A stretch of 64,000 nt of DNA. Origin: Flavobacterium sp. N502540 (lineage in GTDB: Bacteria; Bacteroidota; Bacteroidia; Flavobacteriales; Flavobacteriaceae). Under the pieces are notes generated by a model. The model saw only the letters and a list, made by a program, of their open reading frames with translations, searched no databases and was not told the DNA's origin. Below, piece after piece: positions 17,284-26,090 of this stretch. The stretch lies in contig NZ_CP110012.1 of the NCBI RefSeq assembly GCF_025947365.1, forward strand, positions 1,736,001 through 1,800,000, in the 5' to 3' direction. Position numbers and translations under genes: made by a program. Every line of letters begins with the position of its first letter. Position 1 is the first letter of the stretch.

Positions 17284-18519
17284 TTATTTCTTCTTTTTGG
17301 CTACCGGTTTTTTGGTAGTTTTTGTCTCTGACTTTTCAGTCGTTTTGGTTTCCGCTTTCGGTTTCTCTGCAGCGATTTCTGCTGTGCTGATTCTTTCTTT
17401 TGATTGTGAAAATAGTTCCGCATTTTCAAACCATTGGTTGCCTAATACAGTTCCGTCTGGTTTTAAGAATCCCCATTTTCCTTCATTTTTTACTCGGGCC
17501 AGACCATCGATAAAGCCTTTGTCTTGTTTTACGAACAGCGCAATAACAAAACCATTTGCTGTAATATTGTATTGGGTTGGAATAACTAATTTTCCGGTTT
17601 GATTGATGAAACCCCAGTTTTTTTCTTTTACAGGAGCCAGTCCGTCAGCACTGAAAACTTCGGCATCGCTGTAGGTCGGTTCAATTACAAATTCAGCTTT
17701 CGGATTGATATACCCCCATTTTGAACCTACACAAACCGGAGCTAAACTTTTTGAAAACGCTTTCACCTTGTCATAAATTGGAGTAATTACCCAATTTCCT
17801 TTTAAGTCAATGAATCCAATTTTGCCATTTTTCTTGGCGTATGTAAGATCCTGCGTATCAAAATCCCAGATTTTTTCAGCTCCGTCAACAGGAATAAAAC
17901 TTCCTGAACTAACTATTCCAAAGGTTTTATCTTTTCTTGCCCAGCTTGTGTTTTTGAAATAATTGCCTATTTCTTCATACGCAGGCTCGATCATTTCTTT
18001 ACCGGAAGTATTAATAATTCCCCATTTTTTATTGTTTTCAACTCTGGCAAAACCGTTTTCAAAAGATTTGATCTGATCGTATTTTGGTTCTAAAACAACG
18101 GCCATTTTCGAATTGATTAATCCTACTTTGCCATTTTGTCGAATGAACGCTACACCATTTTCGAAATCAAAAAGTTTGTCTGACACAGGAGCGTTCTGAA
18201 CTTCTCCTTTTGTATTGATATAAACCCAGTCTTTGTCTTTTTGTACAACTGCAATTCCGCTGTTGAAATCTTTAACATTTTTAAAATCTGCCGGAATTAC
18301 CCAGGCTCCTTTAGCATCTATAAACCCCCATTTTCCATTATTTTCCACAGCTGCCAATCCTTCAGAAAAGCTTCTTGCGGATTTGTACTGAGGCTCAATT
18401 TTAAAATTTCCGTCTTTGGAAAGATATCCAATTTTTGAATCTTTTTTAACTAACGCCAATTCCTGACTATTAACAAATTGAATAGTGAATGCAAATAAAA
18501 TAATAAGTGTCTTTTTCAT
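17284..18519 (-). CDS. secreted WG-repeat protein
   Basis: A 411-residue protein with a signal peptide (MKKTLIILFAFTIQFVNSQ) followed by about eight or nine WG repeats of roughly 40-45 residues, each with a K-x-G/WGFIdxxGxwvI-P-Y pattern (for example KWGFIDAKGAW, KWGIINTSGKEM, NWGFINQTGKLV). The C-terminal 40 residues are Lys/Thr/Glu-rich low complexity. WG repeats form beta-propeller-like surfaces, often binding ligands or partners; no enzymatic residues are visible. It sits inside the pigment cluster, but a pigment role is unproven. Confidence 0.85.
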   Translation of the reverse strand: MKKTLIILFAFTIQFVNSQELALVKKDSKIGYLSKDGNFKIEPQYKSARSFSEGLAAVENNGKWGFIDAKGAWVIPADFKNVKDFNSGIAVVQKDKDWVYINTKGEVQNAPVSDKLFDFENGVAFIRQNGKVGLINSKMAVVLEPKYDQIKSFENGFARVENNKKWGIINTSGKEMIEPAYEEIGNYFKNTSWARKDKTFGIVSSGSFIPVDGAEKIWDFDTQDLTYAKKNGKIGFIDLKGNWVITPIYDKVKAFSKSLAPVCVGSKWGYINPKAEFVIEPTYSDAEVFSADGLAPVKEKNWGFINQTGKLVIPTQYNITANGFVIALFVKQDKGFIDGLARVKNEGKWGFLKPDGTVLGNQWFENAELFSQSKERISTAEIAAEKPKAETKTTEKSETKTTKKPVAKKKK

Positions 18520-18558
18520 GATTTTAAAGGTTCAATATTAATAATGTAAAAATAAGTA

Positions 18559-20079
18559 TTAACTGTGAATCAGGTAATCTTTTACTTTCTGAACAAAAGG
18601 ATACATCACCTGGTCTTCTTTAAATTCAGGAATAATGTTTCGAATATCGTCGTACCATTTTTTGGTAACGGATGAAATTTTATCTTTTTGCCCTAAATAA
18701 TCAATAGCCTGAACGATGGTGATCATTTCGATACCTAAAACTTCAAATGAGTTTTCGATTACTTTTGAAGTAATAACGGCAGCATTGGTTCCCATACTTA
18801 CAATGTCCTGATTGTCGTTGTTGTTCGGGATGCTGTGAACGTACATCGGGTTAGACAACATCTGGCTTTCGGCAGTGGTTGAGGTAGCGGTAAACTGAAC
18901 CCCCTGCATTCCGAAATTGAATCCTAAAGTTCCTAAGTTAACAAACGGAGGAAGGATTTCATTGATTTTTGAATTCAGTAAATAATTCAGCTGACGTTCT
19001 GCCAACATCGTTAATTTGGTAATAACAATTTTTAGTTTATCCATTTCAAGCGAAATATAATCGCCGTGGAAATTTCCTCCGTGATAAACGTGTTTGTTTT
19101 TTACATCTATAATAGGATTGTCGTTTGCCGAGTTAAATTCGTCTTCAAGAATTGAAGCGACATTGTTTATAGTTTCTAAAACCGGTCCTAAAATTTGAGG
19201 AACACAACGTAAAGAATAGTATTCCTGAACTTTTTCTTTGAAGATTTCTTCGGTGTTTTCTCCGGAATATAAGTGATCTTCTCTTTTACGGATCAAGGTA
19301 CTGTCTGAAAGATTTTGTCTCATTCTTGAGGCTACTTCCTGTTGTCCTTTATGACGTTTGGTTTGGTTTAATTCTTCAGAGAAATGATCGTCGTATGCCT
19401 GAACCAATTCGTTGATTGCGCAGGAACATTTTAAAGACCAGTCTAATAATTTTTTGGCAAGATGTACATTTACAACTCCAATTCCGGTCATTACCGAAGT
19501 TCCGTTGATTAAAGCCAGACCTTCTCTGATTTCTACCTGAATAGGTTTTAAACCTTCAATTTCAAAAACTTCAGAAGTTGGTCTTCGGTCTCCTTTATAA
19601 AAAACTTCGCCTTCGCCAATTAAAACCAAAGCTAAGTGTGATAATTGTACTAAATCTCCGCTGGCACCTACACCGCCATGCTCAAAAATAAGAGGAGTAA
19701 TGTCTTTGTTGATCAGTTCTGCCATCAAGTGAATTACAGAAGGATGAACCCCTGAATTACCTAATGATAAAGTGTTTAAACGAGCCAAAATTGCTGCTTT
19801 CGCACAAACAGGGCTTAAAGGTTTTCCCGTTCCTGAAGAGTGGCTTCGGATTAAATTGTATTGTAATTGTATTTGATCAGATTCTTTAATTCTATATTGG
19901 GCCATTGGTCCGAAACCAGTGTTGACACCATATATTACTTTGTTTCCTGAAAATTCTTTTAGGAAATTGAAGCTTTCATTCACTCTGTTTAAAACAATAT
20001 CGCTGATGACAACTTTATTATTTCCAAAAATAATAGACTCGAATTCTGCTAAACTTAAATATTCATTAATTGTGTTCAT
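18559..20079 (-). CDS. tyrosine ammonia-lyase (HAL/PAL/TAL family)
   Basis: A 506-residue aromatic amino acid lyase. Tyr50 (VIYGVNTGFG) and the Ala139-Ser140-Gly141 triplet that self-cyclises to the MIO cofactor (GGVGASGDL) are present. The sequence is very close to what I remember of F. johnsoniae TAL, an enzyme shown to be highly active on tyrosine. It deaminates L-tyrosine to 4-coumarate, the starter of the flexirubin aryl polyene. The selectivity pair reads Ser79-His80, as in histidine lyases rather than the His-Leu of Rhodobacter TAL, so the call rests on overall similarity and context. Confidence 0.9.
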   Translation of the reverse strand: MNTINEYLSLAEFESIIFGNNKVVISDIVLNRVNESFNFLKEFSGNKVIYGVNTGFGPMAQYRIKESDQIQLQYNLIRSHSSGTGKPLSPVCAKAAILARLNTLSLGNSGVHPSVIHLMAELINKDITPLIFEHGGVGASGDLVQLSHLALVLIGEGEVFYKGDRRPTSEVFEIEGLKPIQVEIREGLALINGTSVMTGIGVVNVHLAKKLLDWSLKCSCAINELVQAYDDHFSEELNQTKRHKGQQEVASRMRQNLSDSTLIRKREDHLYSGENTEEIFKEKVQEYYSLRCVPQILGPVLETINNVASILEDEFNSANDNPIIDVKNKHVYHGGNFHGDYISLEMDKLKIVITKLTMLAERQLNYLLNSKINEILPPFVNLGTLGFNFGMQGVQFTATSTTAESQMLSNPMYVHSIPNNNDNQDIVSMGTNAAVITSKVIENSFEVLGIEMITIVQAIDYLGQKDKISSVTKKWYDDIRNIIPEFKEDQVMYPFVQKVKDYLIHS

Positions 20080-20146
20080 TAAATCGTTTTTGGTTGTGCT
20101 AATTTAATTTTATTTATCAAAATAAATGTAGTTATTTTGATGATGG

Positions 20147-20154
20147 CAAATGTA
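20147..20154 (-). promoter_or_regulatory. -7 box of the ammonia-lyase promoter
   Basis: On the minus strand TACATTTG matches the Bacteroidota -7 consensus TAnnTTTG. It lies about 68 bases upstream of the lyase start in the 101-bp divergent region shared with the FAD protein gene. I do not see a good TTG at -33, so it may need an activator. Confidence 0.5.
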
Positions 20155-20180
20155 GGTTAATAATTGATAATAATATTAAT

Positions 20181-21431
20181 ATGATAAAGGAGTTTGTTGA
20201 TGTTTTAGTCATTGGCGCAGGACCATCAGGATGTGTCTCGGCATCGTATCTTCACAAAAACAATATTAAGATAAAAGTAGTTGAAAAAACAAAATTTCCA
20301 AGACTTGTAGTAGGCGAAAGTCTTATCCCTCGAGTAATGGATCATTTTGCTGAGGCTGAGCTTTTTGAGAGTTTGGATGCGATGAATTTTGAGAAAAAAC
20401 TTGGTGCTCGTTTTATCAGAGGAGAAGAAATTTGTGTTTTTGATTTCAGCAAAAAATTTGGTGAAGGCTGGGACTGGACCTGGCAGGTACCGCGTGCTGA
20501 TTTTGACAACACCATGGCGCAGGAAGTGATTAGAAAAGGAATTGATCTGGAATTTGAAACAGAGGTTCTGGAGGTTTCTTTTGAGGGTAAAAACTCTAAA
20601 ACAATTGTAAAAGATAAGGATGGAAACCTAAAAGAAATACACGCTAAATTCATTATTGATTCCAGTGGATACGGACGTGTTTTACCAAGACTTTTAGACT
20701 TGGACACCCCATCAAAATTAGATCCGCATTCTTCGATTTTTACACATGTAAAAGATATTAACAGAGAAGAAGGTGAAGAGGGAACTCAAATTTCTTTTGA
20801 TATTTTGGAAACCGAAGTTTGGTTATGGGTAATTCCTTTCTCAAACGGAAATACGAGTCTGGGGGTTGTAGGCCCAACCGATTTTATTAATTCGCTTTCA
20901 GAAAACAAAGACAATGCGGAGGCTTTACGAAATGCGATTCAGAAATCAGATTATTATATCAAAAGATTTAAAGGAACCGAATTTTTATTTGAGCCGGTAA
21001 AATTGGAGAATTATTCAAGAGCGGTAAAAAGAATGTACGGTGATGGTTTTGCTTTAACAGGAAACAGTTCTGAATTTTTAGATCCGGTATTTTCATCTGG
21101 AGTGGCCTTTGCAACCGAATCCGGAATGCTGGCGGCCAAATTGTACCTTAAAGAATCTCAGGGAATCGAAGTAGATTGGGAAACAGAATTCACCGGATAT
21201 ATGAAAAGGGGGATAGCTGTTTTTACTACGTATGTACAGGAATGGTACACTGGGAATCTTCAGACTTTGTTTTTTCATCAGCCGGAAAATCCAGATGTGA
21301 AAGAAAAGATCTGTTCGGTATTGGCAGGATATGTTTGGAACGAAGAAAATCCGTTTGTAAAAAAACACGATCACGTGATAAAGAATATGGCCTATTTACT
21401 AAATATGCAAAAAGAACAAAGCCCTGAATAA
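20181..21431 (+). CDS. FAD-dependent oxidoreductase with flavin-halogenase motifs
   Basis: A 416-residue FAD protein of the tryptophan/phenol halogenase superfamily. The FAD loop GAGPSG is at 12-17, GESLIP at 45-50, a KxG motif at Lys73 (EKKLGARF) where halogenases carry the catalytic Lys, and WLWVIP at 214-219 matches the halogenase WxWxIP motif. It could therefore chlorinate the phenolic ring of the pigment; chlorinated flexirubins exist in the group. A ring hydroxylase or other monooxygenase remains possible. It is transcribed divergently from the lyase and ends in a strong terminator. Confidence 0.8.
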   Translation: MIKEFVDVLVIGAGPSGCVSASYLHKNNIKIKVVEKTKFPRLVVGESLIPRVMDHFAEAELFESLDAMNFEKKLGARFIRGEEICVFDFSKKFGEGWDWTWQVPRADFDNTMAQEVIRKGIDLEFETEVLEVSFEGKNSKTIVKDKDGNLKEIHAKFIIDSSGYGRVLPRLLDLDTPSKLDPHSSIFTHVKDINREEGEEGTQISFDILETEVWLWVIPFSNGNTSLGVVGPTDFINSLSENKDNAEALRNAIQKSDYYIKRFKGTEFLFEPVKLENYSRAVKRMYGDGFALTGNSSEFLDPVFSSGVAFATESGMLAAKLYLKESQGIEVDWETEFTGYMKRGIAVFTTYVQEWYTGNLQTLFFHQPENPDVKEKICSVLAGYVWNEENPFVKKHDHVIKNMAYLLNMQKEQSPE

Positions 21432-21443
21432 TCAGGGCTTTTG
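21419..21443 (+). terminator. terminator of the FAD protein gene
   Basis: AAGCCCTGA and TCAGGGCTT form a 9-bp perfect stem with a 4-base loop followed by TTTTG; it overlaps the stop codon. Confidence 0.85.
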
Positions 21444-21469
21444 TTTAGGTGATTGTTTCTATTGCAGCG

Positions 21470-21715
21470 TCATATTTCGCCCTTACAGGGCTCTAATTTA
21501 TAAATAAACCTTTTATTTCTATAAATATTTTATCCCTCCGGGATATAAAAAGAGAAGTAGTTTTTTTAGTTAGAAAATTACTGTTATTTGCTCCGTCGGA
21601 GCAAAATCTTTATAGCAGATAGATTTATACGGAGAAGAAAGCACCAGCGGATTGCTCCATTGGAGCAAAATATTTATAGATTCCGGAGGAGCGGCATATT
21701 TTAGGTTTTATCGTT
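21470..21715. repeat. cluster of GCTCC/GGAGC palindromic repeats
   Basis: Between two convergent genes, short palindromes alternate with a shared AT-rich tail: TTTGCTCCGTCGGAGCAAAA (21588-21607) and TTGCTCCATTGGAGCAAAA (21653-21671) are each followed by TNTTTATAG. Related forms are ATCCCTCCGGGAT (about 21530) and GCCCTTACAGGGC (about 21480). The loops vary while pairing is kept, a pattern typical of REP-like elements in Bacteroidota. No coding potential. Confidence 0.75.
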
Positions 21716-22321
21716 TTATTTATATGCTTTTTTTACTATCAGTTTAGACATTGATTTTGCTGTTTTGGCGAAACCTTCACCAATTCTGGTTTCGTTGCTG
21801 AAATTACTGCCCCATTGATCACCCGGAGCTTCTTCGCTTGTGATTTCTAATAGGACATTTGATTTATTAGCGGTTTCAACAAATTTTAAGTTGGTCGTTA
21901 CTTTTGCGGGCTGCTTCATAATTCCGGCATCCCAACCCGGATAGATCCATACCGCAGTCACGATTAAAGTATAAGGAGTTTTTAAATTTTCCTGAAAGTT
22001 CAAATCCTTTTTTTCTTTGGTTAAAACAATATTGGCAATTTCTAAAAATTTAGGCGTCCAGATTTGATCTTTTGCACTAATCCATTTTTTTTCCCAGATG
22101 TTTCCGTTGCCTTTTGCCTTTTGATCTAACTCGGCTTTATGTTCCTGGACATACTGTGCTTCCGGTTTTTTTTCTTTCATCATAGTAAAATTACTATAAT
22201 CAAATTCGGTATTGATTTCTTTTTGATCTTTTAAGAAATCAAAGTTTCCTTTTACTACTTCCATGTCCTGTGCAAAAGCTGCTCCTGAGATAATAAATAA
22301 AGCAAAGATTAATTTTTTCAT
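21716..22321 (-). CDS. secreted protein of unknown function
   Basis: A 201-residue protein with a clear signal peptide (MKKLIFALFIISGAAFAQ, cleavage after AFA). The mature part contains WIYPGWDAG and NSNFSNETRIGEGFAK-like segments and is rich in Lys and Glu, probably a small periplasmic beta protein. I do not recognise a family with certainty. It is followed by repeat DNA and faces the pigment cluster's FAD gene convergently, so it marks the outside border of the cluster. Confidence 0.75.
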   Translation of the reverse strand: MKKLIFALFIISGAAFAQDMEVVKGNFDFLKDQKEINTEFDYSNFTMMKEKKPEAQYVQEHKAELDQKAKGNGNIWEKKWISAKDQIWTPKFLEIANIVLTKEKKDLNFQENLKTPYTLIVTAVWIYPGWDAGIMKQPAKVTTNLKFVETANKSNVLLEITSEEAPGDQWGSNFSNETRIGEGFAKTAKSMSKLIVKKAYK

Positions 22322-22733
22322 TTTTTGTTTTGTTTTTGGTTAATTAGTGTGTTAAAAGTAATTAAAATGTTTGTATAAATATTTTTCCTGTTAAAATAAA
22401 ATCATCTATAAGCTAAAGTTAAAAATGGTTTTTACCGCTAAGAGCGCAAAGGTTTACGCAAGGAAGCTGTAACAAAATATTTTTATTTCCTGTTTTGTTA
22501 CATCAAAATGCTGTGCCCAAATTAGCACTTAAAAAGGAACGCGGATTACACGGATTCGCTTTGCGAAAACACGGATCAGCGCGGATTTTTTATTATTGGT
22601 TAGAGAATAATTTTTATTCCTAATAAATCTGTTTTTATCAGCGTCTTCGCAAAACGAATCCGTGTAATCCGTGTGCTGTTTTTTAACCACAAAGTATGCA
22701 AAGGTTTACATAAGGCAACAGATACACCAAAAC
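22322..22733. repeat. intergenic repeat with long imperfect inverted arms
   Basis: No gene. The left arm (22540-22590: GGATTACACGGATTCGC, TTTGCGAAAACACGGATC) and the right arm (22630-22680: GATTTATTAGG.., CTTCGCAAAACGAATCC) are near reverse complements, flanked by an outer pair of TTTGC/GCAAAGG words (22450 and 22700). This is a single copy of the element that is tandemly repeated at 41.2-41.8 kb. GTAACAAAATATTT and TTTTGTTACATC at 22468-22505 form a further small inverted repeat. Confidence 0.75.
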
Positions 22734-22760
22734 AAAAAAAGAGGCGTTAGTGAACGCCTC
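22734..22760 (-). terminator. terminator of the T9SS protein gene
   Basis: GAGGCGTT and AACGCCTC pair perfectly around a 4-base loop (22741-22760); on the minus strand a run of seven T follows. Confidence 0.88.
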
Positions 22761-22799
22761 CTTATTATTTAAAAAATAATTTTAGGTTTAAGATCCTGT

Positions 22800-25646
22800 T
22801 TAATTTTTTAATATTTTGTTGGAAATCTTTTTACCATTTTCAAGTTTTACAGCCACTATATACCAGCCGTTTTTAAGTTCGGAGAGATTGATTTTAGTTT
22901 TATTTTTCAGGGTGATAACATTTTCACCATTCATATCAAAAACGTATACGACTTCAACTTTTTCTTTGGTGTCGATACTTAGCTCCTCCTTAACGGGATT
23001 AGGATAGATAATCAGAGAGGAATTAAAAGTAAGATCATCATTTGGAGCAGCAGTACTGGACGTGCTAGTGCCGGAAGTTTGATTGATATAATAATCCTGT
23101 AATTTTTGAATCCAAAAATGATCATCAGTCAGCGTAGTTCCCGGGTTTCCAATTCCATCCGTACTGGCTCCTACGCCTGCTCCCATTAAGACAAGTTTGG
23201 TTCCGCTACTTTTTACCTCTGCAAAGTGATTTCCAAAAGTTACTTTTTTTGTAGTGGGATTAACCAGAAGTTTAGGGTCGGCATGTTTATTCTGACTGAA
23301 ATAGTTATAACGAGTCGCGTCATTTGAGAAATTTACGGTATCTCCAAAGAAAAAAGTAGTAGCAGAATCTTCGTAGTGCTGGCTGGTATTATTTAAAATT
23401 TGGAAAGGACCTGCTGTTCGTTCGTTTACGGTTTCTGAACCATTGATATGTCCTACCGGGATTTGCCAGAGGACAACATGTTTGCCAGAGGCTTCGTAAA
23501 GTTTTTGAACAAAATTCAGGTAATTCATCCAGTGGTCATTATTCCAGAACCAGGTATAAGAGAAGGGATCTGCAGGATTTCCGGTACTTCCGGCGCCCAT
23601 GGCATCAAGACCATATTTGTCTATAGAAATAAAGTCTGCATTATTAGACATAATTCCCATACTATTGGTGTATTGAAAAATATCTGCAGCGGTTTGTTTA
23701 ATTTTGTTAAGCTGGGTGGTAAAGGTCCCGGTATCTGTTTCTCTAATGATTCCTTTTGGACCGGCTACACCAGCTTTTGCCCAAAGATTAAGCTGCCATC
23801 CAAATTCCATATTCAGGTTTTCGTCTGTTCTTTTCTTGTTGAGCTCAAAATTGATTCTTTCTACGAGGGTTTTTAATGTACCTACATTTTGGGCAATACT
23901 TGTTGCATTTACGGCCGTTGTAGTCGTTATAGGTTCGTTATACTGCTGCATATAGCCCAGAAAATCAGGTTCTAATACCACTCCAAAAAACTCATCTCCC
24001 AGTTCAGCTTTAACCTGATTCAGAAAAAGGTTGAGATTATTGAAATAAGCCGTCATATAGGAAGGATCTTTTACGTGTGCCAGATCCAGATCGTAAGATT
24101 CGCTTCCGTCGGGAATGTTATAAAAAACAAAGAAAGGAATAAGGCCCATTTTTAATGAATTCCTTGCAAATTTTATAGCTCTGTCAGGCTGCCAGGTATT
24201 CCATCCGGCTATTGGACCTCCATTGATATAGATATATCGTACATCCATTCTGTTGTTTTTGAGCAGATTGCTGTCGTCGATATTGTTGTTGTAAAAATTG
24301 ACATCGTCGGTAGTGTCTTCGGATACAGATCCTACAGAAACATAATCAGGATATTTTAATGCGCTTCCATTGGCATTGTCTATTCTTAAACCAAGATAAT
24401 ATATGGTACCATCTGAAGTGGTTATCTGAAGTCCGGATCTGCCCGCTTTTTTAGAGATAATTTTTAAAGTATTTCCGGTAATAGTATAATCAAATACGGT
24501 AGTGTTCCTTCTTTTTAAGGAAGTGATAGTCTTATCAAACACGAATGTTTTTTGTATTCCACTAATCGCTTTTATTTGATTTGGAAGTGAAGCAAAGGAT
24601 ATATTTTGTGTGGCAGGATTCACAATAGTAAGTTGTAAACCGGATGTTGCTGTGGTCCCATTGTTGTCTGTGACTACTATTTGCAGTGAATTGTTTCCAT
24701 AATTCTGAGGAGTCCAATTAAAGGTATAAGAATTTTGTGGATTGGTACTCACATTAGCATTAGTTCCGGCGGTGAGATCTTTAAACAGTATGCTGCTAAT
24801 TGAACTTCCGGACGAAGGCTGAATAGTAAAAGTAATGCCTATAGGAGAGAAATTAAGTTGAGAATAGGAAGTAGTGTTTGGCGGACCGGTAATCGTTATC
24901 ACAGCAGGAGCAGTAATCGCAATTTTAATAGTTGTGTTGACTACAGTGCTTATTCCAATCGAATTTACAGAGGTATATCGAATGTTGTAATCTCCATAAG
25001 CGGTAGGGGTCCAGTTGTACGATATCGTGTTGCCGGATAAACTCATATTGTAAGTTGCATAAGAAGACTCTGTTGTCTTTTTTATTTCGACCTTATTTTG
25101 TGTTGCCGAAAAACCGTACAGATTGAGTGATGCGGTAAGATTGATAGCCGATAATGTACTTTTTATAATAATTTGTCCATCGGCGTAGGCAGGAGAAATA
25201 GCTATTGGCTTGATACACACACCAAGAAAAGTGTAAGCAGAAGACTGATCAGGAATTTCTGTTCCGGCGACCCAGTATTTGGCTTTATAGACACCGTTGT
25301 TGTATCGTATAATATTGTTTACATTGTAGTTGGGTGTTGCGCTGTTCCAGTCAGAAACGGTATTGCAGGCAGTATAAGCCAGAGATGGATTATTAATAAT
25401 TAATTGCTCGTCACAGCTTCCTACTGCAGACCAGACACTACTAGATCCGGGAGTACTGCCGGCTCCCTGAGACCAGGAATTGTTTTTGTACACCATATTA
25501 TTGTAACGGACATAAGAGTTACTGGAATATTGTGTGACCGCATACCAAGCTGGAATTCCACAGGAGCTGCCTAATTGGGCTTTAGCCAGAGTTGGAATAA
25601 AACAGACAAGAAAAGAGAAGAATAAAAGTTTATAATTTTTTATCAT
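22800..25646 (-). CDS. large T9SS-secreted protein with CBM5/12-like modules and putative glycoside-hydrolase domain
   Basis: About 948 residues. A signal peptide (to about AKAQ) is followed by two chitin-binding type 3 (CBM5/12)-like modules with the pattern W/Y-x-Y-x-x-NNxVYKxxxW (YVRYNNMVYKNNSW and IIRYNNGVYKAKYW), two Ig/cadherin-like beta regions, and a TIM-barrel-like region of about 350 residues with acidic motifs (VVLEPDFLGYM, FISIDKYGLDAMG, HVVLWQIPVGHING). The last 70 residues are a type A T9SS sorting domain (IYPNPVKEELSI to GKKISNKILKN). It is probably a secreted polysaccharide-degrading enzyme, perhaps for chitin. I could not assign a GH family. Start set at the ATG at 25646, just before the signal peptide. 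Confidence 0.78.
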   Translation of the reverse strand: MIKNYKLLFFSFLVCFIPTLAKAQLGSSCGIPAWYAVTQYSSNSYVRYNNMVYKNNSWSQGAGSTPGSSSVWSAVGSCDEQLIINNPSLAYTACNTVSDWNSATPNYNVNNIIRYNNGVYKAKYWVAGTEIPDQSSAYTFLGVCIKPIAISPAYADGQIIIKSTLSAINLTASLNLYGFSATQNKVEIKKTTESSYATYNMSLSGNTISYNWTPTAYGDYNIRYTSVNSIGISTVVNTTIKIAITAPAVITITGPPNTTSYSQLNFSPIGITFTIQPSSGSSISSILFKDLTAGTNANVSTNPQNSYTFNWTPQNYGNNSLQIVVTDNNGTTATSGLQLTIVNPATQNISFASLPNQIKAISGIQKTFVFDKTITSLKRRNTTVFDYTITGNTLKIISKKAGRSGLQITTSDGTIYYLGLRIDNANGSALKYPDYVSVGSVSEDTTDDVNFYNNNIDDSNLLKNNRMDVRYIYINGGPIAGWNTWQPDRAIKFARNSLKMGLIPFFVFYNIPDGSESYDLDLAHVKDPSYMTAYFNNLNLFLNQVKAELGDEFFGVVLEPDFLGYMQQYNEPITTTTAVNATSIAQNVGTLKTLVERINFELNKKRTDENLNMEFGWQLNLWAKAGVAGPKGIIRETDTGTFTTQLNKIKQTAADIFQYTNSMGIMSNNADFISIDKYGLDAMGAGSTGNPADPFSYTWFWNNDHWMNYLNFVQKLYEASGKHVVLWQIPVGHINGSETVNERTAGPFQILNNTSQHYEDSATTFFFGDTVNFSNDATRYNYFSQNKHADPKLLVNPTTKKVTFGNHFAEVKSSGTKLVLMGAGVGASTDGIGNPGTTLTDDHFWIQKLQDYYINQTSGTSTSSTAAPNDDLTFNSSLIIYPNPVKEELSIDTKEKVEVVYVFDMNGENVITLKNKTKINLSELKNGWYIVAVKLENGKKISNKILKN

Positions 25647-26090
25647 AGTAAAAACATTTAATACGTTATACATTCCGTTAATTGTGATTGTTTGAAAAAA
25701 CGTATCGTTTTTACCTCTTTAAATTTGGTACCTAAAGTTTAAAGATTAACCATACGCAAATCAAATATAGTAAGAAATTACTTTGCTCAAATACCAGTTG
25801 TTGTAAGTGAAATATTTGAATTTCAGTGATTTGGTTTTTTTTTATTCTGAAAAAAGACAAAGAATTTGGTGATGAAGATTTTGTGGGAAATAGTGTAAAA
25901 TAAGGCGGTGACCTACAATAATTAAAAACCCGACAAGCGCTAAAACTTGTCGGGTTTAATAAAATTTGGCACTTAAAAGCCTGATTAGCAATGGTTAAAA
26001 AAAAGCGGTTTTTTTTAAATTAATAACATAATATTTAAAAAATGTGATTTTCCCGGTATGGTTTTATTTTCAAAAAAGAATATAATAAAA
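25647..26090. other. 444-bp intergenic gap upstream of the T9SS gene
   Basis: No gene seen. The part near 25680-25760 is the likely promoter region of the minus-strand T9SS gene, though I cannot point to a convincing TAnnTTTG. A terminator for the upstream symporter gene lies at 25924-25957; the rest is AT-rich and featureless. Confidence 0.6.
25924..25957 (-). terminator. terminator of the symporter gene
   Basis: AAACCCGACAAG and CTTGTCGGGTTT form a 12-bp perfect stem with an 8-base loop, followed on the minus strand by TTTTTAAT. It lies 133 bases beyond the symporter stop. Confidence 0.85.

Noticed and set aside
1-21431. Recent horizontal island signs around the pigment cluster
   Set aside because: No integrase, tRNA end or base-composition change; the cluster is typical of the genus.
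23448-23876. A 142-codon plus-strand frame
   Set aside because: It lies entirely inside the T9SS protein gene on the other strand, which has clear domains.
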